DNA of 64,000 bases, from the NCBI GenBank assembly GCA_023548195.1, contig JAJHZJ010000756.1, forward strand, positions 434,001 through 498,000. Direction: 5' to 3'. Position numbers and translations under genes: made by a program. The notes beneath the pieces were generated by a model. The model was not told the origin of the DNA. It saw nothing but the letters and a program-made list of their open reading frames with translations, and searched no databases. The number at the start of each line of letters is the position of its first letter. The first letter of the stretch is position 1. The stretch is from Bettongia penicillata ogilbyi (lineage: Eukaryota > Chordata > Mammalia > Diprotodontia > Potoroidae). Shown piece after piece: positions 44,561-54,559 of this stretch.

Positions 44561-45299
44561 CTGATTCCCCTTCCCACTTCACATCCCATTAAAATAATAG
44601 TCTGGATGTGTGGTGATGAAAGCCTGAAACAGAGCAGAGGCCATGTAAATGGAGAGAAGAGGAAATATAAGAGATGTTGTAGAAATAGAATTGATGAGCC
44701 TTGGCAACTGATTGGATGAAAGAGAGGGAGGTGTGGAGGGGGTGCGGCAGAGAATGAAGTGTTAAGGATGACTCCTAAGTTGCAAAGGATGGTGATGAGG
44801 AAATTGGAAATAGGAAAATTCTCAGCAGGAGAGAAGGGAGGGAAGCTGAGGAGATGACGTGACAAAGTGCACATGCCCGGTATCCTAAGGAACCTAAAAG
44901 CCAGATTCCAGCAGCATTGGGATGAGGTGTTAAATAATGAAAAAGAACATCACTCCCCATAGATGCCACTTGCTGTTAATCTCTCAGTGCAGAAGCCTGT
45001 ACATGCTGGCAAAGGAGAGGTTGGGGGAGGGAGCTCACCCCAGGCTGGGGGTACATGTGTATTGGAAGGGTTTCCCCTCTCCTAGACTCTGACCCTGAGC
45101 ATGGAGCTGACTCAGTAAGAGCTGCAGCCGGGTCTTCTCATATATTCTTCCCAGGGATCTTTGGGAGAAGGGATGTTTCAGCTGCCACCAGCCTTCCTAT
45201 GATGACTTTCTGCCCCCTTGTGAGCAATCTATAGAAATCACAGTCTTTCTACCTGCCTGACTCAATGCATCAGAAAGCCTTGGCTATGGCAGAGATGTC

Positions 45300-45470
45300 A
45301 AGAGCATTGAGTGCAAACCTCTCATTTTACAAATAAGAAAACTGCAGCCCATGGAAATGGAATGACTTTCTGAAAGGTCAGGCAGCTTGTTCCTGGCATA
45401 GTGGGGGCTAGAATCTAGGACTCCCACCTTCCAGTTCAAAGCCTCACTACTGTCCCCATCAGCATCTGTG
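45300..45470 (-). repeat. MIR-family SINE
   Basis: Antisense: 'cctctcattttacaaataag', 'aactgcagcccatggaaatg', 'ctagaatctaggactcccac'. Confidence 0.65.
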
Positions 45471-45591
45471 ATCTGAGTACCAGTGTTGACTTAGGAGTGG
45501 GTCTGCTAGGACCCACTGCTGCAGAGCCTCTAGTCATCCCAGAGTCTCTCTCATCCCTATCACACTGGGCACAAGCAGATGTCAAAGAAGG

Positions 45592-45815
45592 CAGCAGACT
45601 GGAACAGTAGACAGAGTCAGGCCTGAAGTCATGAAAACCTGAGTTCAAATATGACCTCAGACACTAAGGAGCTGTGTGACCCACAGTGAGTCACTTAACT
45701 TTCCTTTGACTCGGTTTCCTCATCACCAAAATGGGGATAATAATAGCACCCACCTTGTGAGGATAAAATGAGATAATATTTGTAAAGAGCCATGCATGCT
45801 AGTTATTCTGTCTCA
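45592..45815 (+). repeat. THER1/MIR SINE
   Basis: Sense order: 'gaaaacctgagttcaaatat', 'gctgtgtgacccacagtgag', 'ctcggtttcctcatcaccaa', 'atggggataataatagcacc', 'aatgagataatatttgtaaa'. Confidence 0.85.
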
Positions 45816-45929
45816 TCATAATCATCATTAGAAGGTGAACAGCCCTAGATATTTCATGTGGAAGTGGGACCAGATTTGATCTGCTTGGTGACTTTTTGTG
45901 AGCTCAAGCAATGTTTATAGACTAATACA

Positions 45930-46131
45930 GGAGTGTGCTGGTAAATGTTTAACGAACAGTCTCTCAAGAGAAAAAGAGCATGCACACATAATTTGGAGTT
46001 TAATCTGCATTATTTACACTTTACTAAATCCAGACAATCAACAACCAACAAATCAAGCTCTGACTGAAGCGATTGCATCGAAAATTTCAAAACTGGTTCT
46101 CCAAGCTGGAATCAGGCTCCAGCCCATCCCT
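45930..46131 (-). mobile_element. hAT-type MITE, copy 3
   Basis: It starts caggagtgtgctggtaaatg and ends ggctccagcccatccctg, inverted termini. The whole length matches the reverse complement of 4868-5107 ('aatgtttaa', 'caacaaaccaa.aaatcaagc'). The site where copy 2 carries its inner element is intact here ('aatccagacaatcaac'). Confidence 0.7.
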
Positions 46132-46134
46132 GAT

Positions 46135-46955
46135 TCATACAAGCACTGCAGAAGCTCCTGGGAGGGATGACAGGTGAACAGATGTGCCTGGGTCACTGTC
46201 ACCCTTGTGATGTCAAGGGAGAGTGAAGAAGGCTTCCCGCATGTTAGGTGATCTTGAAGAGTTGGTTGTCTTGCCAAGCTTTATTTAAACTGGGATTACC
46301 ATCCATTGTTTTCTATGGCTTGTAAGATGATTAATATGGTTCTTCAGTGTTGGGAACAATTTATGGGAGGAAACAGACAAGAGTAGCACTGGATGGGCAG
46401 GCATGGATGAGTACTGAATTTTAGCACTGGAGGAAACTACCAAATTGATGAGGCCAAAGATGCAATTGAACATTTGAGAATATAATTATAGAGACCCATG
46501 GCCTGAGGTGAAGGGGAGGGGATTACATCTTCTCTGGAAGGGTTCCAACTCTGAATGCATGCATACTGGGCTCATATCCCAGAGGATGCTGGTCTCAAAG
46601 GTCAGGGTCAGAATCAGCCTCTTCTTGTGCTCCCTGGATCATTGTGTGATCATTATATACACTGGAAATTCTAGTGACAATCTATAAAATAAAGCTTATG
46701 GGTGGCATAAGTCTATAGGCTTTTCAAATGGTATTAATGAGGCTCTTTGCAGAGCGGTACTAAGTAGATAAAATAAATAAGGTATAGGATGAGAAATCAA
46801 TGTTTAAAACATAAAGTCAATGAGCACATATTGACCAACACTTGAAACACGATACAGTGATCCATCTTACATTGTACTCTCCTGGTAGGTTGACACTTAA
46901 GACAGTAAAATATGCAATATTCCTTTGCTGGACTGATGAACAGACATTTTACCTT
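46135..46955. other. No gene recognised
   Basis: Complex sequence. The 46640-46700 block shares words with 40850-41030 and may be a second copy of an LTR-like repeat. Confidence 0.3.
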
Positions 46956-46959
46956 GATC

Positions 46960-47640
46960 TCAATTCTCTACTGTCCAAATAATTCATTCAAGGTCCAGCT
47001 TATGGCACAGCTTAAGTTCATCTTTTGGTGCATGGTCATGATCCCAGTGTTTTGGAGATGACTTCCAGCTGGGCAGCCAGAACCCAGATCTGATAGCCTG
47101 AAAAATGCCCCAAAGATGTTGATAAACTCAATAAAAGAATTAAAGGAAGAGATATTAAAATCAGAGTCCTTAAAAAAAACATTTTCTGTGTTCCTTGGGA
47201 CAGATAAGGGAAATTTTGAATATAGTGTAGAAATTCAGAAACAATGCATGACAGAAGAAAATGACAAAATTCAGTGACAGAAAATATTAGAGCAAAGTCA
47301 AAAGACAGCAAAATCATAAGAGCCCTTCAGATTGCCACACGCCAGCCTAATAAACCTCGAAGACAGGTTTCATTGAGAAAATTTAAGAATTTTTGGTCTC
47401 CTGGAACAACACAATGAATTTAATCCTGAATGTTACATTTCAGGAAATCAAACATGAAAATTATACAGAAATGGTAGAAATTGGGTAAAGTACAGATTAA
47501 TGTAATTCACAGGATGTCATCAGAAAGAAACCTCAAATTTAACTCTTATAGAAGTTTCATCACCAGGTTCCAGTTTGCAGCTCCAAGTTCAATATTAAAT
47601 GTGTCTTTTTGTTGTCTAACATTTACCACCATTTACCACC
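46960..47640 (+). pseudogene. Ancient L1 ORF1 relic
   Basis: Plus-strand frames give a lysine- and glutamate-rich coil-like part (47110-47330). Next comes 'LINLEDRF..ENLRIFGLLE' near 47345-47405, which is the conserved LEDRSRRNNLRIxGLPE entry to the L1 ORF1 RRM. An 'IHRMSSERNLKF' type segment near 47505-47545 corresponds to the 'ERAHRIG' block. Many stops and frameshifts show great age. It is older than the HAL1 copies. Confidence 0.6.
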
Positions 47641-47984
47641 ACCATTGTAGATATAAAGTTCATTTTTGAATCTAAGAATGAGTCTTCACATTTAAGATTC
47701 ATTTTACTAAATTTAACCCATCATTTTAATCTCTTGAAATTATTTTAGATTTTTTATTTGTTGTCCAGCATATCAGTTATTCCTCCAAGATTTGTATATG
47801 AATATTTGAAAAATTCCATGTTTTACTGGTAAAAAATATAAAAATTAATCAGTGGAAATAGATTAAGTTAACAAAGCTAGAGGCAATTCAATGTAGTAGA
47901 ATATTATTCCAGATACATAACACCACTTACTATGAAAAGAACTCCCTAATTAGGTCTTACTATCCACCCCCATACTTCACCCTT

Positions 47985-48145
47985 ACTACTTTCTGTCTGA
48001 CCTGCACATAAATATTGTTTTATATGTTATCCCCCACAATTGAGAGTAGGAATGACCTAACTTTTTTATTTATATTCTTAGCACTTAGCTCATTGCTTAA
48101 CATAAAGTAAGTGCTTAAAATATGCATTTTCATTTGTTTCTTATT
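47985..48145 (+). mobile_element. L2 LINE 3' end
   Basis: 'tttctgtctgacctgcacat', 'tatattcttagcacttagct' and 'aacataaagtaagtgcttaa' mark the L2 terminus. Confidence 0.65.
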
Positions 48146-48164
48146 TGGTCCTAAGAAATACTTA

Positions 48165-48440
48165 ATATAATATTATCAGAGAAATATGAAAAGACATGAA
48201 TAAACTGTTTCAGACTGAAATGGGCAGAATCAAAATAATTTATATGATAACGACAATAGTAATGTGAAGGGAAATAACTTTGAAAGATCTTGTAACTCCT
48301 AAGTAGCAACCAATTTTTACTTTAAAAGACTGATGATGAAACATAGTTCCCACCTCCTGGCAGAAGGTGATGAAATTTAATCAGACATGTATTCTCAGAC
48401 ATCACCAATGGTGTAATTTGTTCTTCTCAGACATGCACAC
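48165..48440 (+). mobile_element. Old L1 3' end
   Basis: The blocks 'ctgaaatgggcagaatcaaa', 'aataactttgaaagatcttg', 'agactgatgatgaaacatag' and 'cccacctcctggcagaaggt' are the 3' terminal region of an older marsupial L1 subfamily, related to the 3' end at 5685-6260. Confidence 0.6.
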
Positions 48441-49631
48441 ATACATGCACATACATCAAGGAAGGCCTTCTTCTTAGAATTGAAATAGGTATATTATTGG
48501 ATACTGGTAGATATCAAAAAAGACCATTAATACATTTGTTTAATTCACAGAATAAAGAAAAGTGTAGAAGAGAACATTGTAATGTTGTTACTACTTAATA
48601 AGAAATAGACAGACAGACAGATGAATAGATGATAAGGAGGTAGATAATAAGTATGTTTCTTTTCTAAATTTATGAATAATGGAAGATAACAGTTTTTCAT
48701 ATGACCTTCTTTGAGCTTTGTATATTTTTGTTGTTATTTTAGGAAGCATAATAAATAAAACTTCTTGTAATTTTGCTCATGCACCATCTACTAATCCAAG
48801 TCAATACAATCACCCATGATTTTATTTGAGCAAAGATCTAGAGACAAGGGTATACCTTTAGCAACTTCCAAATTTATTGATCCTTGAGAGTCTGAATTGA
48901 GAGAATCCTTACTTAAATATCTACTCAAGGGGTGGACCCAAGATGGTGGAGTAGAAAGACCAACTTGCTCTAGTTCTCCCCATGTAACCCATAAAATACC
49001 TATAAAAATTACTCTAAACAAATTCTAGAGCAGCTGAAGCAACAAAATGACAGAGTGAAACAGATTTCCATCCCAAGACAGCCTGGAAGGCTAACAGGAA
49101 AGGTGCTGAGCCCAGTGCAGTCCAACCTGGGCCATGTGGCAAGGACAGGACTGAAACAGGCATCAGGGTGCAGAATCATGTGTAGCAGCTGCAGTTCCCA
49201 GATTTCTTAACCCATCAAAGCCAAAGATAGCTTTAAAGGTCAGTAAGAAATCTCTTTTACCTGCTTGAGAAGGGAGCATGGTCTCAAGGGAGTGCCAGCC
49301 TCAGGGCCGCAGCAGGGTGTGATTTTGGAGCCCTCTGCCTAAAGACCCTGGGGGAATTGAGCAGCTGATCTGAATCTCAGTTCTGAGTGGCAGTCCTGGG
49401 GTGAGGAGGAGCACTGGCATGGTGGAGCTGGTTGTGGCTGTGGAGAGGAAATCACAATTCCAAGGCAGAACAGAGTGCTTGTGATTGCTCACAGACCAGA
49501 GATCAGGACAGGAGAGGAGTATACTCCTCTCCCTTGGTTGTGCCACCTTGGAGGAACTGAGAACTTACAGGTCCCCAGAGGATAGCCTCCACTTGACAAA
49601 GGACTCAAAAGTCAAATAACTGCCTGGGAAA

Positions 49632-50726
49632 ATGCCCAAAAAGGGGGAAAAGTTAACACTATAGAAGGTTACTTTCTTGGTAAAAGGGTATTTTCTTCCA
49701 TCCTTTCAGATGAGGAGGAACAAAGCATACTATCAGAGGAAGACATCAAAGTCAAGGCTTCTACATCCAAAATCTCCTAAAAAATATGCAATGGTCTCAG
49801 GCAGTGGAAGAATTCAAAAAGTTTGAAAATCAAGTAAAAGAAGTGGAGGAAAAAGTTGGGAAGAGAAATGAGAGCAATGTAGGAAAATCATGAAAAGTGA
49901 GTCAACAGCTTGCTAAAGGAGATCCCAAAAAATGTTGAAGAAAACACCTTTTAAAATAGACTAACCCAAATGGCAAAAGAGGTCCAAAAAGCCAATGAAG
50001 AGAATAATGCTTTAAAAAGCAGAATTTGCTAAATGGAAGAGAAGGTTCAAAAGCTCACTGAAGAAAACAGTTCTTTAAAAATTAGAATGGAGGAGATGGA
50101 AGCTAATGACTTTATGAGAAACCAAGAAATTATAAAACAAAACCAAAAGAATGAAAAAATTGAAGACAATGTGCAATATCTCATTGGAAAAACAACTGAC
50201 CTGGAAAATAGACCTAGGAGAGATAATTTAAAAATTATTGATCTATCTGAAAGTCATGATCAAAAAAGAGCCTAGACATCATCTTCCAAGAAATTGTCAA
50301 AGAGAACTGCCCTGATGTTCTAGACCCAGAGGGTAAAATAGAAATGGAAAGAATTCACTGATAACTTCCTGAAAGAGATCCCAAAAGGAAAACTCCTAGG
50401 AATATTGTAGCCAAATTCCAGAGTTCCCAGGTCAAGGAGAAAATATTACAAGCAGCCAGAAAGAAACAATTCAAATATTGTGGAAACATGATCAGAATAA
50501 CCCAGGATTTAGCAGCTTCTACACTAAGGGATATAAAGACTTGGAATATGATATTTCAAAAGTCAAAGGAACTAGGATTAAAACCAAGAATCATGTATCC
50601 AGTATGATACTTCAGGGGGAAAAATGGAATTTCAATGAAATAGAGGACTTCCAAGCATTCTTGTTGAAAAGACCAGAGCTGAATAGAAAATTTGACTTTC
50701 AAATACAAGAAAAAAGAGAAACATGA
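49632..50726 (+). pseudogene. HAL1-C ORF1, broken
   Basis: The ATG at 49632 opens MPKKGEKLTL-type sequence. The coil is recognisable across several frameshifts (49800-50130), then LENRPRRDNLKI near 50197-50240. The upstream frame ends at the TAG at 50273-50275 just after a six-A run (50252-50257). The C-terminal domain continues in the -1 frame to FQIQEKRET and a TGA at 50724-50726. It carries more lesions than copy A. Confidence 0.88.
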
Positions 50727-50847
50727 AAAGGTAAACAGGAAAGAGAAACCTTAAGAAACTCATTAAAGTTGAACTGTTTACATTACTACATGGAAAGATC
50801 TTATTTGTAACTCATGAGACCTTTTTCAGTATAAGGGTAGTTAGAGG

Positions 50848-51005
50848 GAATATACATATATGTGTGTGTACACACATACATGCATATGTATATGTAGGTG
50901 TGTATGGCTATGTATGGGTATATTATATATGTGTAGGTATGTATATGTATGTGGGTGTATGTATATATGTGTATATGTGTGCGTATATATACACACACAT
51001 ATACA
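50848..51005. repeat. TATG/TGTA-rich microsatellite in HAL1-C 3'UTR
   Basis: About 155 bases of mixed TATA, TGTA, TGTG and CACA repeats occupy the slot equivalent to the CA tracts of copies A and B. Confidence 0.92.
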
Positions 51006-51833
51006 GGGGGCACAGGGTGAGCTGAATATGAAGGGAGAATACCTAAAAGAGCAAAATTTGCTTCTGAATGGAATGTACTAGGAGTAAGAGAAAGGGAGAG
51101 GCAAAATGTAGTGAATCATCTCACACAAAAGAGGGAAGAAAGAGCTTTTACAATGGAGGGGAAGAGGGGGGAGATGAAAGGAAATAAGTGAGCCTTACTC
51201 ATGGGATTTGGCTTAAGGAGGAATAATACACACTCAATTGGATATGGAAATCTATTTTACCCTGCAGGAAGGCAAGGGGGAAGGGGACAGGAGAGGGAAG
51301 ATAATAGAAGGGACAGCAAATTGGGGAAAGGGATAATTGGAATCAAACACTATTGTGAGAAGACAGGTCAAGGGAGAGAATGGAATAAATTGAGGGCAGA
51401 ATAGGACAGAGGGTAATGTAGTTAGTCTTTTACAACATAACTATTATGGAAGTGCTTTGCAGGGTTACATATGTATGACCTATATTGAATTGCTTGTTTT
51501 CTCAAAGAGGATGGGTAGAGAGGGAGGGAGAGAATATGGAACTCAAAGCTTTAAGAATGAATGTTAAAAATTGTTTAAGCATGTAACTGGAAATTAAGCT
51601 ATACAGGCAATGAAGTATAGAAATCTATTTTGCCCTACAGGAAAATAAAGGGGAAGGAGGATGGAAGAAGAGTGGGTAATAGAATGGAGGACAGTCTGTA
51701 GTGGATGGGGTACATGCTGTCCTGGGGTGGGGGGTGGGGAGATATGGGGAGAATATTTTGAATTCAAATTCTTGTGTAAGTGAATGTAGAGAACTGAAAA
51801 TAAAAAACTTATATATTTAAAAAATATCTACTC

Positions 51834-52141
51834 TAAGCTTTTTTAAGTTAATCGATAGACTTTCAATTTTCAAATTACAAAGATGACAATGCTGCTTCTG
51901 CCTTGGACATAATGCCTAAACAATTGTCTCTCAGTTACAGTCCCACTACTAAGGTGTCTCAATCTCCTTGCTCCTCTCAAGTAAGTTGGAAAGTAGTTAG
52001 CACTTTTTTTGAAGAGGAGGATTAAAATGACTTGTAAAGAAATTAGGTTAGTGCAATTACTTTCTGAAGCTCCTGTAGGAAATGAAGGACCTTTGTCTGT
52101 TATCAAATGTTCATTTGTTGCAAGAGTCTCTTTCATGACTC
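51834..52141. other. No gene; flank of the RPL12 pseudogene
   Basis: Unique-looking sequence 3' of the pseudogene, possibly including its former 3'UTR. No clear poly(T) marks an insertion end. Confidence 0.35.
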
Positions 52142-52635
52142 TCAACTAGCTGAGCATTCCACAGCATCACTACTTATGCCTACAATGACATCATGATTGC
52201 AATCTTGCATCATTGATTTTGCAGTCTATATATTGGACTGTCCCAGTGATCTTTTTAATGGCTCCAAAGAGGTAACTTACTAGAGACCAATGACTGGTCT
52301 TTCAAATAATGTTGATAATGTCACTGAGGCTGATATTTTCACTTAGTTTGGTATTTTTCTTCTTTCCTCCATTGTAGATTAGTTCTTTCAATGCTGTGAT
52401 GATGATCAGGGATGAATGCCTCAATCTGGGTGAGTCAGTTCTAAATGGAAGGTTTCACTATGATTCTTAGTCCTTTCCACTCAGCAATAGCTTTTACAAT
52501 TTCCTCATCAAACTTTTGGTGAGTTAAACCCAAGATACCTATGGGGGGGGCTAGAAAAGATATGCCACCAACTGTACCACCAGTTTACCTCAAATACACA
52601 ATTTTAATCTCAACAAGATCTGAATTTGTTAACAT
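52142..52635 (-). pseudogene. RPL12: Processed pseudogene of ribosomal protein L12
   Basis: Minus-strand translation from the ATG at 52635 follows RPL12 (60S subunit protein uL11) over its whole 165-residue length. Early residues read EIKIVYLR, then a stop in place of Cys17, then TGGTVGG and IGILGL. Next are EEIVKAIAEWKGLRIIVK and, after two stops, TQIE. In other frames the C-terminal half follows (SGNIT-like, LARELSGTIKEIL-like, VGCN and HDI-like blocks), ending CPAS-like just before a TGA at 52142-52144. There are no introns although the parent gene has several, so it arose by retroposition, most likely through L1. Stops and frameshifts make it non-functional. Confidence 0.88.
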
Positions 52636-52869
52636 AGAAGTGACAAAAAATAAGAATATTTCTAGATATTGTGGATCAGCTGACTGTGTCAGATGAACCT
52701 GGATTTGGGATTACCAAAGGAAGTTGCACCTCCATCATTCATGAACTGGGGGCCAAGAATCATCTTCTTTGCATCTTGAAATCTTTGTGTTTGTTGATGA
52801 TAATTGCTTAGATAACAATAAAAGAGAAAAATGGAAAAAAATCTTATATTTCATTATTCAAGTCATTGA

Positions 52870-53025
52870 TGAAAATGTTAAATAGACCCAAGGAAATATT
52901 CTAAGGAATGTCATAAGAATTTCCCTCCAGATCAATAGAAATCAACCAATTAATGACTATACTTTGGGTCTAGTCACTCTTACTATCATCTAGACCCCAT
53001 TTTCCTTATCTTTTCCTTAAGAATA
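52870..53025. repeat. Possible L3/CR1 relic
   Basis: 'gtcattgatgaaaatgttaa', 'atagacccaaggaaatattc' and 'caaccaattaatgactatac' resemble a CR1-type segment read in reverse. Weak. Confidence 0.35.
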
Positions 53026-53544
53026 CTTAACAGTCTCTATTTAAGGGATTGGCTTAAATGGACTAAATTTCAAAGGTTTCTTCCAGTACTAAAATACTAT
53101 GATTCCATTACTGTAGTATGATTCTATCACTTCAACAAATATATTTACATGCTCACAGGAACAATGCTTATGGAGGGAAGATTTATTTGCAATGAAAAGG
53201 GAACTTTGTCCAGCACCTGAAGGGCTAGGCAAGGTATTGTTAGCTTGGGAAAATTACAACCATATAATGCACTGGCCTCATGCAAAAGCAGCAATTCAGG
53301 GAAAACAGCATTTTTTTTCTGTATTCTATTTCATTTTAATCTATCATAGAGTCTCAGTGCCTTGGCCCTCATGTGGCAAGGACTGAGAATTGCCACTCTT
53401 CACTTTGGCTATCTGAGTCTGGTATTATACTTAAAGGGGTTAATGAGGTAGTTGGGGAGTGAAGGAACTCTTTGGGGTTTTGAAAAAATTGGCGTAAGGG
53501 GGTGTCTAGAAAAGATGTGACACCAACTTTACATGCAACTTTAG

Positions 53545-53758
53545 CATAAAGAGTGCTAGACTTGGAATCAGGAAGACTTGAGATCAACTCTAATATCATT
53601 GAGTGATCAAATTATTTGACTTCTGTCTCCTTATCTGGGGATGAAGAATGTGGATGACAATAGCATCTAACTCTAAGAGTTGTCATGAGGATAAAATTAC
53701 ATAATGTTTATAAAATGCTTAGCAAATCTTAAAGTACCATATAAATGTTAGCTATAAA
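53545..53758 (+). repeat. MIR/THER1 SINE
   Basis: Sense order: 'gctagacttggaatcaggaa', 'tgacttctgtctccttatct', 'agagttgtcatgaggataaa', 'aatgtttataaaatgcttag'. Confidence 0.8.
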
Positions 53759-53764
53759 GTTTTG

Positions 53765-54550
53765 CTAATTCCATCCAGTTCCATTCTATTAAACAAACAT
53801 GTTTACTATGTGCAAAGAAAAACAAAACCTTTCCTTTTCTCAAAGAGATTATAATCCCCTGGAGGAATAGGAATAAACTATGTGCAAAGATGTATAATGA
53901 CAACAATAAATGGTATAAAACACAGCAGAGAGAAGGTCATCAAAAATGATGGAGTAGGAGGAAGCATTATAACTCAGTCATGCCACATATCTACTTCAAG
54001 ATCAATGAAGATAAAACCAGACCAAATAGTGATAAGGAAATCCATGAATAAGCCACTGTGGGTCATTTTTCTAATTCAGGTTCAATTAAATAAGTTCAGT
54101 TTATTAAATGTGTACTATATGCCAGACAATATGCTAAGTGCTGGGGGTACCAGTAAGGAATTCAGTCCCTAACCTCAAGGAGCTTATAGTCTAATGTGAG
54201 GACAGAACACAGGACAGAAAGCTAGAAAGTTGGGGAGGGTGGTTATAGGCGGTCAGAAAACTGTGGTCACTAGAAATGAGGTATAGACGAATCAACAAGC
54301 ATTTATTAGACACACATTATGTGCCAGGCACTGTGCTAAAGTACTTGTTTAATCATTCAGTTATGTCAGACTCTTGGTGACCTCTTTTGGGATTTTATTG
54401 GCAAAGCTACTAGGTGAGATTTTAGTTGAGACCAAAAGAGAAGGGTGGAAATAGAGATGAAGAGAGAATTCCAGGCATGAGGAAAGCCAGTAAAAAATGT
54501 CTAGTTGGAAGATGATATTATGATGGAATAAAGATACTGAGTAGTTACAT
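53765..54550 (+). repeat. Unassigned dispersed repeat, two or three broken copies
   Basis: Blocks at 53765-53880, 54095-54190 ('gctaagtgctgggggtacca') and 54295-54345 ('tgtgccaggcactgtgctaa') restart the same unit. A distal part at 54430-54530 has 'ttccaggcatgaggaaagcc'. A short SINE tail separates the last two. Confidence 0.55.
54350..54412 (-). mobile_element. MAR1-type SINE, tail fragment
   Basis: 'ttatgtcagactcttggtga' and 'attttattggcaaagctact' are the reverse of the MAR1 3' tail. The rest of the SINE is missing. Confidence 0.65.
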
Positions 54551-54559
54551 CCAGATAAC

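Larger units (their letters stand above)
43355..44860 (+). repeat. Unassigned dispersed repeat, longest copy, interrupted
   Basis: The first part (43355-44015) has 'gtggcaggcactgtatttag', 'cagtccctgccttcaaggag' and 'actggagtcagactgtgaag'. The distal part resumes about 44595-44860 with 'gatgagccttggcaactgat' and 'gaagtgttaaggatgactcc'. Between them lie an RTE-derived element (44035-44400) and a MIR (44401-44560). Without inserts the unit is about 0.9 kb. It has no open frame; class unresolved. Confidence 0.55.
48927..51821 (+). mobile_element. HAL1 retrotransposon, copy C, full length
   Basis: It starts aaggggtggacccaagatgg. It has a 5'UTR (to 49631), a broken ORF1 (49632-50726), and a 3'UTR of about 1.1 kb ending at the A-rich tail near 51796-51821. 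There is no ORF2. The 12-bp target-site duplication aaatatctactc is perfect (48915-48926 and 51822-51833), and the cut site TT|AAAT fits L1 endonuclease. Confidence 0.92.

Noticed and set aside
49301..49546. 81-codon minus-strand frame
   Set aside because: Antisense of the HAL1-C 5'UTR with no counterpart in other copies.
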